Assembly (NCBI GenBank): GCA_016209005.1
Contig: JACQWZ010000106.1
Coordinates: 1-11,702, forward strand
DNA from: Candidatus Kuenenbacteria bacterium
GTDB taxonomy: Bacteria; Patescibacteriota; Patescibacteriia; UBA2591; PGYQ01
Direction: 5' to 3'
DNA length: 11,702 nucleotides
The notes under the pieces: generated by a model
Seen by the model: the letters and a program-made list of their open reading frames with translations, nothing else
Told to the model about the DNA's origin: nothing
The model's database searches: none
Shown: positions 1 to 5,724 of the stretch, piece by piece
Layout of the letters: each line of letters starts with the position of its first letter
How positions within the stretch are numbered: the first letter of the stretch is position 1
Translations under genes and position numbers: made by a program

Positions 1-197
1 ATTTGTTTGCAAAGAAAAAGAGTCGACCTTTTATAAGGAAAAGCATCTAAAGTAGCCACAAGACCATGCTTTTCCCAAAATATCAATATTTTGGCCTTAT
101 ATTTGGCTTTTTCTGTAATCATATAGGTATATTTATACCCATATTCATACAATTTTACAAATCCTTTAATACCTCTATAGATACTTTGTATTTTCAT
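1..197 (-). CDS. Transposase-like helix-turn-helix protein, N-terminal part (runs off the left edge)
   Basis: Reading leftward from an ATG at 195-197 the frame stays open to the window edge (65 residues seen, no stop). The stretch around residues 30-65 (AKYKAKILIFWEKHGL, then TLDAFPYKRSTLFL) has the look of the N-terminal homeodomain-like helix-turn-helix of integrase-core (DDE) transposases, where a recognition helix of the type R-S/R-T-L-Y/F follows a phrase like HGL-x-AT. That is family knowledge recalled from memory; no catalytic DDE residues are inside the window. The ATG overlaps the TGA of a 19-codon frame just upstream, so translational coupling or a frameshifted N-terminus is possible. 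No terminal inverted repeat could be identified between 200 and 322. It could instead be another HTH DNA-binding protein. Confidence 0.5.
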   Translation of the reverse strand, partial: MKIQSIYRGIKGFVKLYEYGYKYTYMITEKAKYKAKILIFWEKHGLVATLDAFPYKRSTLFLCKQ

Positions 198-253
198 AAG
201 GTTTTAGGTCTTATGGAGTCCAATATGTATCTGGCATTATGCACTTCTTCCAT
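194..253 (-). CDS. Possible 19-residue leader or broken N-terminus of the transposase-like gene
   Basis: A short frame MEEVHNARYILDSIRPKTL ends in a TGA that overlaps the ATG of the transposase-like frame as ATGA. Directly upstream another frame (from about 319 down to 255) also reads plausibly as protein (EKIYVLDDNSALKIIDGRSA). Three consecutive protein-like frames with two shifts suggest either decayed coding sequence or short coupled frames. This is weak evidence: the frames are short and there is no ribosome-binding motif. Confidence 0.2.
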   Translation of the reverse strand: MEEVHNARYILDSIRPKTL

Positions 254-322
254 CAATAATTTTTAAAGCGGAATTATCATCTAAAACATATATTTTTTCA
301 GACACTCCCTTTAAGATCTTTT

Positions 323-898
323 TTATAAAATTTTTTTCAATAATTCAGGAAACTCCTCTGTTTTCATATCTTTTAAAGTATAATGTCCTCGCCCTTTTAA
401 TTCAATAACTTCACCACTAAGGGCTTTGTGAAAAATTTTTAAACTTTTTTTTCCGTCAATTTCTTCATCATCGGCAGTAAACATTATAATTTTATTAACT
501 CTATCTTTAATAGTTTTATCAATGGAATAAGTGTAAAAGTTTATATCAGCGCCATTTTTCTTTTTTTGTGGAATTTTCCACGGAGCCACAAAAATAAGTT
601 TAAAAATTTTTCTTTTTGTCTCGCCAAGCCAACGAACCAAAAAAGCGCAACCACAACTATGACCTATTAAAATTGTGTTTTCATGAACATCATATTTTTC
701 AAACTCCTTTTTAAATTTTTCATAATCAGGTTGCCAAGGCTCTGGCATAAGAGGAATTTCTGTTTCTATTCCTTGTATAATAAGTTGTTTTTTAGTCCAA
801 GGAATCCAATGTTTATCATATGTTCTTGTTTTGGGATCCATTGCTTTTTCTTTATTCGATGGGCATCCATGAATTATTATACATTTTTTTATGTTCAT
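323..898 (-). CDS. Small alpha/beta serine hydrolase, RBBP9/YdeN-like
   Basis: The 191-residue protein has an alpha/beta-hydrolase layout. A first strand with an oxyanion-type HG lies at residues 6-11 (CIIIHG). The nucleophile elbow GHSCG gives Ser81. An acidic loop TADDEE near 141-146 offers the catalytic Asp, and GRGHYT gives His172 near the C-terminus. Length and motif spacing fit the RBBP9/YdeN family of small cytoplasmic serine hydrolases; the natural substrate is unknown. No signal peptide or membrane segment is seen. It lies 11 bp after the Nudix gene on the same strand and is probably co-transcribed with it. The ATG at 896-898 is preceded by an AT-only leader without a Shine-Dalgarno motif. 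The hydrolase assignment is firm, the exact subfamily less so. Confidence 0.8.
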   Translation of the reverse strand: MNIKKCIIIHGCPSNKEKAMDPKTRTYDKHWIPWTKKQLIIQGIETEIPLMPEPWQPDYEKFKKEFEKYDVHENTILIGHSCGCAFLVRWLGETKRKIFKLIFVAPWKIPQKKKNGADINFYTYSIDKTIKDRVNKIIMFTADDEEIDGKKSLKIFHKALSGEVIELKGRGHYTLKDMKTEEFPELLKKIL

Positions 899-909
899 AA
901 AAATATTTT

Positions 910-1386
910 TTATAATTTTTTAAATGTCGCGATGACTAAATCAATTAAATATTGGGCTGGTTTTAAATTGATAAACTCATTTTTATTCACCCAACGAAAG
1001 TCAACATGTTCATCTGATATTTTTACTGTGTCATTTGATATTTTTACTGTGTCATTTTTCGCTTGGCAATAAAATCCATTAAAGATAAAATAAATTTTTT
1101 TCTCTTTGTTATATGAAGTAATAATTTGAACTGGCGCAAAATCGCCAACTTCCAAATTAGTTTCTTCGCGAATTTCCTCTCTTAATGAATCTTCATGAAG
1201 TTCGCCGAATAACACATTACCACCGGCTAAATCCCAATCATTTGGACGCGTGAAAGCGTCTGATGGACGTTTAAGAGCAAGAAATATTTTATCTTGGTTT
1301 GGATGAAACACCACCGCTTTTTGCAAAAACTTTATATCATCCGTGAACATATACTTTTGTTTTGTAATATCAGTAGGCTTGGGCAT
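910..1386 (-). CDS. Nudix hydrolase with a degenerate Nudix box
   Basis: A Nudix fold is indicated by RPNDWDLAGGNVLFGE followed by LREEIREETNLEV. Against the consensus GX5EX7REUXEEXGU the arginine of RE is glutamate and the late glycine is asparagine, while the metal-binding glutamates (EEIREE) are kept, so pyrophosphohydrolase activity on a nucleoside-diphosphate-type substrate is still plausible; the substrate is unknown. I chose the ATG at 1384-1386 (158 residues). The frame is open further upstream to 1452, but those extra 22 residues come from AT-rich intergenic-type sequence and precede the part that looks like a Nudix domain. The ATG 36 bp further in (MFTDD) is another possible start. 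A perfect 21-bp tandem duplication repeats the heptapeptide NDTVKIS in the C-terminal half. Confidence 0.82.
   Translation of the reverse strand: MPKPTDITKQKYMFTDDIKFLQKAVVFHPNQDKIFLALKRPSDAFTRPNDWDLAGGNVLFGELHEDSLREEIREETNLEVGDFAPVQIITSYNKEKKIYFIFNGFYCQAKNDTVKISNDTVKISDEHVDFRWVNKNEFINLKPAQYLIDLVIATFKKL
1015..1056 (-). repeat. Perfect 2 x 21-bp tandem duplication inside the Nudix gene
   Basis: The unit from 1015 to 1035 is repeated exactly at 1036-1056, keeping the frame and duplicating NDTVKIS. The identical copies suggest a recent slippage or duplication event. The duplicated segment falls between the strand YFIFNGFYCQ and the motif EHVDFRWV, a loop position where Nudix proteins tolerate length change. 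Confidence 0.95.
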
Positions 1387-1463
1387 AAAAAAAATTAAAT
1401 TAAAATTAACAAAGATAAAATCAACCGCTAATCTATTAACACGAATAAACACTAATAAAAATA

Positions 1464-1580
1464 AGTTAAAAGTTCAAAGTTACAGTCTAAAGTTAAAAAT
1501 TTTAGGTTTGTGATGTTGATTGTTTTTTAACTTTGAATTTTTAACTTTAACTTAACACTTTGCACTTTAAACTTTTAACT
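1464..1580. repeat. Imperfect palindromic element, copy A (AGTTAAA heptads)
   Basis: The left part is rich in AAAGTT/AGTTAAA words and the right part in the complementary AACTTT/TTAACTTT words, so the element can fold on itself. The outer arms AGTTAAAAGTT (1464-1474) and AACTTTTAACT (1570-1580) are perfectly complementary. It lies between the stop of the glycosyltransferase and the Nudix gene. A second element of the same build follows dnaN (3253-3380). It contains no gene. Confidence 0.75.
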
Positions 1581-1627
1581 ATTATTTAGGTCAATTAGGT
1601 TAATTTGTTTTATTGTTTTATTGTTTT
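1555..1627. repeat. 73-bp direct repeat, copy A (overlaps the glycosyltransferase stop)
   Basis: This segment aligns base for base with 3352-3424, with 3 differences in 73 positions by my reading. It contains the right arm of the palindromic element, the shared phrase TTAGGTCAATTAG and two TTTTATTG octads. The stop codon of the glycosyltransferase (1610-1612) and its last codons (KTIKQ) fall inside the repeat, so the protein's C-terminus is written in repeat sequence. Confidence 0.85.
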
Positions 1628-2572
1628 CTGGATATTTAAAGTCCCAAATTTTTCTCCTTTAATAAATCCTTTCATTGCCACCTCGGCTAAATGGCCGCTT
1701 TCTAACCATTCAAAAAGCCATTCGTTGACAAAATTTGGATCTTCTTGAAATATCCCAAAATCGCGCCTTAAAAGCCATTTCATATTGCATTCTTCATGCG
1801 AACCCATTGGCGGAGAAATTATTATGGGAATTCCCAAGGCGCAATAAAAAGAAAGTTCTGACGGCTTTGTCCATAAAATATCTGTTTTTTTTAAGGCTAA
1901 ATTAAATTTTTGAAAATATGTTTCAATGTCTTTTTCAAAAATAATTTTAATTTCCTTATAATTTTTAAATCCTAAAATTTCTATATTTTTTTCAAGATAA
2001 TTTTTTGTTTTTTCTTTGGTTCCAATAGATAAAATTATTTTGATTTGCTTTTGTTCTAAATATGGTTTTAGATATTTTAAAATTTTAACCATAATTTCTT
2101 TTTGAGCTCCAGCTCCGCCAATTGAAAACATTATGGTGAGAGGGTGGTCTGATTCTGTTGGCAGTTTTCCTAATTTTTTTTCAATTAAAATTTTATATTT
2201 TTCAAAATATTTCTTTTGAGGATCAAGATTTAACATTCGAGATTTTAAATCTTCTTTTAAAATTTCCAAGCTTTCTTCTCCAATATTTTCTTGTGGCAAA
2301 GGATAGCCAGTCAAAAAAATATTTTCCTTTTTCACTCCATAAAGCTTTAATCTCCCGGCTGTTCGTTGATTTGGAACAAAATATTTAATCCTGCTTTCTT
2401 TTGGATTTAAAGAAACCCAAGGTCTGGCAATATCAGCGTCGCAAACAACGCAAAAAATTTCACCCGGATAATTAAAATATTCCGCCATAAAAACCGAAAT
2501 AAAAAATGTGGAAACTAAGGGAAGGTTTTTCTCTTTTAGTTTTTCAATTAAATGTTTACCCCATCTTTTTTT
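1610..2572 (-). CDS. Glycosyltransferase, GT-B fold (MurG/MGDG-synthase-like), C-terminal part after a frameshift
   Basis: This frame is open from 2572 to the TAA at 1610-1612. An internal ATG at 2486-2488 would give 292 residues, but conserved-looking sequence continues upstream of it (WGKHLIEKL, then NLPLVSTFFISVF), so the real product is joined to the N-terminal part at 2556-2882. CDADIARPWVSLNP followed by YFVPNQRTAGRL and FLTGYPLP matches the end of the acceptor domain of MGDG-synthase/GT28-like enzymes. The donor domain has a glycine-rich FSIGGAGAQKE and the nucleotide-sugar region WTKPSELSFYCALGIP followed by ISPPMGSHEE, which is where GT28 enzymes bind the UDP-sugar. The likely role is glycosylation of a lipid or cell-envelope acceptor at the membrane; donor and acceptor are unknown. 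Confidence 0.78.
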   Translation of the reverse strand, partial: KKRWGKHLIEKLKEKNLPLVSTFFISVFMAEYFNYPGEIFCVVCDADIARPWVSLNPKESRIKYFVPNQRTAGRLKLYGVKKENIFLTGYPLPQENIGEESLEILKEDLKSRMLNLDPQKKYFEKYKILIEKKLGKLPTESDHPLTIMFSIGGAGAQKEIMVKILKYLKPYLEQKQIKIILSIGTKEKTKNYLEKNIEILGFKNYKEIKIIFEKDIETYFQKFNLALKKTDILWTKPSELSFYCALGIPIIISPPMGSHEECNMKWLLRRDFGIFQEDPNFVNEWLFEWLESGHLAEVAMKGFIKGEKFGTLNIQKTIKQ

Positions 2573-2882
2573 TTAATAAAAAATAGATTATTTTTAATTG
2601 AAAGTTTGGCTTTGATAAATCCCGTTTTGGATAAAAAGCTAATATTTTTTGCAATTGATCATAAAGAGAGAAAATAATTTTTCCCACTAAAGGGAAGCGG
2701 TAAAAATTTGAAATTGCTTCATAAAATTTTCTCATTTGGTGCCAAATTGCTTTATCAAATTTTGGAATACCTTCATAATCATTGGCGCAAATTGTTTTTT
2801 GGGTTAATTCTTTTAAAGAAAAAGCTGTTCTTTGATGGCCATAACCCATATTTACCGAGATTAAGTAAATTTTTTTTTCCAT
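2556..2882 (-). CDS. Glycosyltransferase, N-terminal part before a frameshift
   Basis: The 108-residue frame begins MEKKIYLISVNMGYGHQRTA, which fits the glycine-rich first loop of the MGDG-synthase/MurG acceptor domain (G-x-GH near the start). It runs into an A9 tract at 2566-2574 and stops four codons later. In the +1 frame relative to this one the coding continues without a break into 1610-2572. A tract of eight A's would give one protein of about 423 residues, a normal length for this family. The window where both frames are open is only about a dozen bases and is essentially the A tract, so the shift must occur there. The gene follows dciA with a 7-bp gap. It may be a true frameshift mutation, a phase-variable or slippage-decoded gene, or a sequencing error. 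Confidence 0.78.
   Translation of the reverse strand: MEKKIYLISVNMGYGHQRTAFSLKELTQKTICANDYEGIPKFDKAIWHQMRKFYEAISNFYRFPLVGKIIFSLYDQLQKILAFYPKRDLSKPNFQLKIIYFLLKKKMG
2566..2574 (-). other. A9 homopolymer: frameshift or slippage site in the glycosyltransferase
   Basis: On the coding strand nine A's are followed by G. The zero frame meets TAA at 2556-2558, and the continuing frame is closed by a TAA at 2573-2575 just before the tract. Losing one A (or adding two) restores one long reading frame. The -1 direction suggested by the A-AAA-AAG heptamer leads to a stop within about eight codons, so classical -1 ribosomal frameshifting does not explain it. Confidence 0.85.
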
Positions 2883-2889
2883 AAAAGCT

Positions 2890-3183
2890 TTAAATTAAAA
2901 AACGCAATCGTTCAACTGCGGTTTTTTTTAATTTGATATTTATTTTTTTAATAATTTCTTCCTGTCTTAATCGCAATTCCGAAGCTAAAACAGAACTTAA
3001 AATCGCCACAGTCAGAACCCTATCTTTTAAACTAATGGCTTTCATTTGATCCAAAATTTTGTCGTCCCAAATGTTTTGAATAATTTGATCAAATTTTTGG
3101 CAAGCCATTGTTGCTTCAACTTGTTTTTCAATTTTTGCTTTTTTAAGAGAAAAAGGTAAAAATTTATTTAAAGGATGAAACAT
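2890..3183 (-). CDS. dciA: DUF721 protein DciA, replicative helicase loader/operator
   Basis: The 97-residue protein has the DUF721 signature in its second half: ISLKDRVLTVAILSSVLASEL, then LRLRQEEIIKKIN and a C-terminal VERLRF. That is the compact KH-like fold of DciA, which serves DnaB helicase loading in bacteria lacking DnaC/DnaI (established for the family). The short N-terminus is basic and helical. It follows dnaN and precedes the glycosyltransferase by 7 bp. DUF721 genes near dnaN/recF/gyrB are a common arrangement, which supports the call. The ATG at 3181-3183 has no Shine-Dalgarno motif. Confidence 0.78.
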   Translation of the reverse strand: MFHPLNKFLPFSLKKAKIEKQVEATMACQKFDQIIQNIWDDKILDQMKAISLKDRVLTVAILSSVLASELRLRQEEIIKKINIKLKKTAVERLRFLI

Positions 3184-3252
3184 AGGAATTAGCGTTTAGG
3201 GTTTAGCTTCTTGGGAAAAATAACTTTTAATTTCTAATTGCTCTAATTTTTG

Positions 3253-3380
3253 AATAGTTAAAAGTTTAAAATTAAAAGTTCAAAGTTAAAGTTAAAAATT
3301 AAAAGTTATAAAATAACCAAAATTAAACTTTTAACTTAAAACTGTGACTTTACACTTTACACTTTAAACTTTTAACTATT
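3253..3380. repeat. Imperfect palindromic element, copy B (AGTTAAA heptads)
   Basis: The outer arms are an 18-bp perfect inverted pair: AATAGTTAAAAGTTTAAA at 3253-3270 and its complement at 3363-3380. Inside lie further AAAGTTA words on the left and TTAACTT/CACTTTA words on the right. It sits between dciA and dnaN. About 70 bp lie between dciA and the left arm and show nothing beyond AT-rich sequence. As it lies 3' of dnaN it could fold in the transcript and influence termination or stability, but no T-run typical of an intrinsic terminator follows the arm on the dnaN-coding strand. Confidence 0.8.
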
Positions 3381-3436
3381 TTTTAGGTCAATTAGATTAA
3401 TTTGTTTTATTGTTTTATTGTTTTATTGTTTTATTG
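3352..3436. repeat. Direct repeat copy B plus four TTTTATTG octads, 3' of dnaN
   Basis: Positions 3352-3424 match 1555-1627 at all but three positions. In this copy the TTTTATTG octad is repeated four times (3405-3436) rather than twice, so the array expands and contracts. It ends 3 bp before the dnaN stop codon. Confidence 0.85.
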
Positions 3437-3438
3437 TT

Positions 3439-4560
3439 TCATTCTTTCTCCACAAGAGGGAAGATGAAATAAAAATAATTTTTTTCTTCCTTTGAAGATT
3501 TTAAAATAAGCGGTTGTTTCTTGTTAATGATTTCTAAAATTACTTCCTCGCTTTTTAAACTTTGAATTCCGTTTAATAAATATTTATAATCAAGGGCGAT
3601 TATATTATCTTCCCCTTGTATTTCTCCTTTAATTATCGAAGAACTTTCTCCCATCGCCCCTCCAGAGAAAATCAGCATTTCTTGCTTTAAGAAAGAAAGC
3701 TCTATATTTAAAGCTCTTTTTTCGCTCGCGAAAAGACTCTGCCTTTTAATCCCTTTAATAAATTCACTCCCGTTAAATATCGCCCTTGTTCTATATTCTT
3801 TGGGAATTATTTGCGGATAATCTGGGAATTTTCCTTCAATGGTTCTAGAAACTAATTCTGTATTTTGAAAAGAAAAATAAATTTGATTTGTATCAACACA
3901 AATTTTAACTATTTCATTTTCTTCTTCTGGAAGAATCCTTAATAATTCTTGGCATGTTTTGAGAGGAATAATCACTTGCTTTTTCTCATTCGCTGAATTT
4001 TGTTGAAAAGGAATTTTTTTTTCGGCAATTTGAAAACTATCAGTGCCGGCCATAGTTAACCAATTAGATCTAAAAGTGTTAAAATCTAATAAAGCGCCGC
4101 TGATTTCCGGCCTTAATTCATTAAAAGTAATTGTCGGAATTGTTTGCTCTAAGGCTTTTTTAAAATTAATAATATTTAAAAAATATTCTGTTTGATTTTT
4201 TAATTTGGGAAGAATGGGAAATTCAGTGAAATTAACCCCATTAATTTGTGTTTTTTGATTATTGCATTCTAAAAATAATTTAGAATTTTTTATTTCTATT
4301 TCAATAGGCTGATTGGGTAATAAACCAACATAATTAACTAAAAGCTGGCAAGGAATAATACATTCTCCTTCTTGTTGAACTTTTCCTCTAATTTGACATT
4401 GAATCCCTATTTCTAAATTAGTGGTAATTAATGTTATAATATTATTTTTTGCTTGAATTAATACATTATTTAAAATAGGCAAGTTTAAATTTTTTAAAGT
4501 TAAATGATTAACTAAAAACAATCCTTTATTTAAATTTTCTTGCAAACAAATAAATTTCAT
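3439..4560 (-). CDS. dnaN: DNA polymerase III beta subunit (sliding clamp)
   Basis: At 373 residues it has the normal clamp length, with the three similar domains expected of DnaN. Family landmarks include LTLKNLNLPILNNVLIQA near the N-terminus, ATT-like LITTNLEIGIQC, the GTDSFQIAEK segment (family: TDshRLa) around residue 170, GKFPDYPQIIP in domain 3, and the C-terminal YFYFIFPLVEKE in place of the usual YvimPmrl. It forms the ring that tethers replicative polymerase to DNA in the cytoplasm. Its ATG borders the gene-free 4561-5111 gap and no dnaA lies beside it. The upstream leader is almost purely A/T with no Shine-Dalgarno motif. It stops at TGA (3439-3441). Confidence 0.95.
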   Translation of the reverse strand: MKFICLQENLNKGLFLVNHLTLKNLNLPILNNVLIQAKNNIITLITTNLEIGIQCQIRGKVQQEGECIIPCQLLVNYVGLLPNQPIEIEIKNSKLFLECNNQKTQINGVNFTEFPILPKLKNQTEYFLNIINFKKALEQTIPTITFNELRPEISGALLDFNTFRSNWLTMAGTDSFQIAEKKIPFQQNSANEKKQVIIPLKTCQELLRILPEEENEIVKICVDTNQIYFSFQNTELVSRTIEGKFPDYPQIIPKEYRTRAIFNGSEFIKGIKRQSLFASEKRALNIELSFLKQEMLIFSGGAMGESSSIIKGEIQGEDNIIALDYKYLLNGIQSLKSEEVILEIINKKQPLILKSSKEEKNYFYFIFPLVEKE

Positions 4561-4678
4561 AATTAGAATAATTTTATTTTTTTATTTAATAAATTAATAA
4601 TAAGAATAATAAGCAAGGGGATTAAGAGGATAAGTGGATTTTAGAAAGTTAGAATAAAGATTTAGGAGTTTTAAAAAG

Positions 4679-4687
4679 TGTGGAGAA
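4679..4687 (-). promoter_or_regulatory. DnaA-box-like site
   Basis: TGTGGAGAA differs at one position from the inverted consensus TGTGGATAA. It lies about 120 bp upstream of dnaN. A single nonamer with one mismatch can occur by chance. Confidence 0.35.
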
Positions 4688-4941
4688 GTAAGTGGAATAG
4701 ATTTTATAAATTGTTAATTAAAACCGCAAAATAAAAAAGTAGTTTATTTACTAAGAAAATGTTAATAAATAAATCACAGTGGGGGGATAGTTTTTAAGAG
4801 ATTATTAACTGCCATTTTAAAATTTAAATTGGTCTTTATTTATCGCGGGAATAAAATATATGTGTTTTTCTTAACTTAAATCTTAAATCTTAAATCATTA
4901 TATTCTTTATTATAAAGAAAACAATCAAAGATATCTTTATT

Positions 4942-4950
4942 TTTTCCACA
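4942..4950 (+). promoter_or_regulatory. DnaA-box-like site
   Basis: TTTTCCACA differs from the consensus TTATCCACA at one position. It is about 260 bp from the other site, in the opposite orientation, within the same gene-free region. Confidence 0.35.
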
Positions 4951-5111
4951 TACTTTGCACCATGAGAATAAAGTGTTTTTTGTATTATACCTTGCTTTTA
5001 TCTCTGTTTTAAAGTATTCTACATTAGAGGTGAGGGGTGGAATATAGAATATAGAATAACATTAAATGTTAATTGTCAGTTGTTTTTATGTTTTTTTATT
5101 TCCATGTTTCC

Positions 5112-5187
5112 GCGCGTGTAGCTCAGTTGGTAGAGCGATTGTCTTATACACAATTGGTCGGGGGTTCGAATCCCTCCGCGCGCACCA
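5112..5187 (+). tRNA. tRNA-Ile with anticodon UAU, CCA encoded
   Basis: It folds into a full cloverleaf. The acceptor GCGCGTG pairs with CGCGCGC (one G-T pair), followed by A73 and an encoded CCA. The D stem is GCTC/GAGC around AGTTGGTA. The anticodon stem ATTGT/ACAAT encloses the loop CTTATAC, the variable loop has 5 nt, and the T stem GGGGG/CCCTC encloses TTCGAAT. Counting from U33 the anticodon is TAT, reading AUA (Ile). Most bacteria read AUA with a CAU tRNA modified to lysidine by TilS, so an unmodified UAU tRNA is uncommon. AUA codons are frequent in this window. It is followed by heptad repeats, then rpmH. Confidence 0.93.
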
Positions 5188-5195
5188 CTCTAATC

Positions 5196-5251
5196 AGCTT
5201 TTAGCTTTTAGCTTTTAGCTTTTAGCTTTTAGCTTTTAGCTTTTAGCTTTT
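5196..5251. repeat. Eight perfect AGCTTTT heptads
   Basis: Eight uninterrupted copies of AGCTTTT (56 bp) begin 8 bp after the tRNA CCA. A related degenerate array (TTAGCTG/TTAGCTT) lies at 8844-8878 before cheC. Confidence 0.98.
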
Positions 5252-5296
5252 AATAAAATAAATGTACAATTTCTTAAATGTCAAAAATGTCAAATG

Positions 5297-5338
5297 TTAT
5301 GCATTATGCATTATGCGTTATGCGTTATGCGTTATGCG
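5297..5338. repeat. Six TTATGCR heptads
   Basis: Two TTATGCA units are followed by four TTATGCG units without interruption, then a degenerate TTATGTG. Just before them, AATGTCA words repeat loosely at about 5275-5296. Confidence 0.95.
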
Positions 5339-5381
5339 CGTGTTATGTGTGTTTTTAACTTTTAATTTTATTTATTTTTTA

Positions 5382-5430
5382 TTTTTGCATTGTCATTTTG
5401 CATTTTACATTTTGATTTTTGCATTTTTAT
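5382..5430. repeat. Degenerate CATTTTG/CATTTTA array in the rpmH leader
   Basis: Several words of the type CATTTTG, CATTTTA and GCATTTTT follow each other up to three bases before the rpmH start. The complementary words (CAAAATG, TAAAAAT) recur at about 8892-8920. With the two arrays before it, nearly the whole 246-bp gap from tRNA to rpmH is repeat sequence. Confidence 0.6.
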
Positions 5431-5433
5431 TTT

Positions 5434-5586
5434 ATGCCAAAGAGAACATATCAACCTAAAAAAAGGAAAAGAGTGAAAGTCCATGGTTTTCGCAAACGCA
5501 TGTCTACAAAAGACGGCAGAGATGTTTTGAAAAGGAGAAGAATTAAAAAGAGAAAGAGGGTGAGCGTACAAAAAGCGTCAAATTAA
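5434..5586 (+). CDS. rpmH: 50S ribosomal protein L34
   Basis: The 50-residue, extremely basic protein starts MPKRTYQPKKRKRVKVHGFR and contains the L34 hallmark T-Y/F-Q-P followed by HGFRKRMSTKDGRDVLKRRR. It is a structural protein of the large ribosomal subunit. A slightly extended basic C-terminus (KRKRVSVQKASN) makes it a few residues longer than typical 44-46-residue homologues. There is no Shine-Dalgarno motif before the ATG. The usual partner rnpA does not follow: a hairpin terminator and then an oppositely oriented response-regulator gene come next. Confidence 0.96.
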   Translation: MPKRTYQPKKRKRVKVHGFRKRMSTKDGRDVLKRRRIKKRKRVSVQKASN

Positions 5587-5642
5587 ATTAACTAGGGGAA
5601 TAATTAAAAGCCTTTGTGTGGGTTTTATATAATACGTAAAAT

Positions 5643-5683
5643 AAAAAAATAACTTGGTAGTTTAATCGGCAAGTTATTTTTTT
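5643..5683. terminator. Bidirectional hairpin terminator between rpmH and the response regulator
   Basis: AAAAAAATAACTTG (5643-5656) is perfectly complementary to CAAGTTATTTTTTT (5670-5683) across a 13-nt loop. A-run, stem and T-run are symmetrical, so it can work as an intrinsic terminator in both directions, as expected between convergent genes (rpmH ends at 5586, the regulator at 5725). The GC-containing part of the stem is short. Confidence 0.82.
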
Positions 5684-5724
5684 ATTTAGTAAATTTTAAA
5701 ATAGGCAAAATTAAGATTGTGTGT

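Larger units (their letters stand above)
4561..5111. other. 551-bp gene-free AT-rich region, candidate replication origin
   Basis: No convincing gene lies here. The dnaN-proximal 50 bp are almost only A and T and could be an unwinding element. Two near-consensus DnaA boxes are present (4679-4687 and 4942-4950, one mismatch each). Three TTAAATC heptads lie at 4876-4896 and short AATATAG repeats near 5041-5055. The position, between leftward dnaN/dciA and rightward tRNA/rpmH, is a common origin neighbourhood in bacteria. Against it, no dnaA is seen, only two boxes are good, and the genes to the right turn leftward again after rpmH. Confidence 0.35.

Noticed and set aside
66..266. Rightward 66-residue frame at the left edge
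   Set aside because: It is phenylalanine/isoleucine-rich low complexity, antisense to the transposase-like frame, which has a recognisable HTH-type pattern.
1387..1452. Upstream extension of the Nudix protein
   Set aside because: The added 22 residues come from AT-rich intergenic sequence and precede any family similarity; the ATG at 1384-1386 is a better start.
2565..2571. Programmed -1 ribosomal frameshift at the A-AAA-AAG heptamer
   Set aside because: The -1 frame meets a stop within about eight codons; the continuing frame is +1/-2, so homopolymer slippage or an indel fits better.
4992..5020. Promoter for the tRNA (TTGCTT, 17 bp, TATTCT)
   Set aside because: Only 3 of 6 and 4 of 6 bases match in a very AT-rich region, and the site is more than 80 bp upstream of the tRNA; not supportable.
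5196..5338. CRISPR-like array in the tRNA-rpmH gap
   Set aside because: Units are only seven bases and directly adjacent, with no spacers; these are tandem repeats and no cas gene is present.
5262..5459. Rightward open frame before and over the rpmH start
   Set aside because: It is written almost wholly in heptad repeats and has no recognisable domain; rpmH explains the conserved part.
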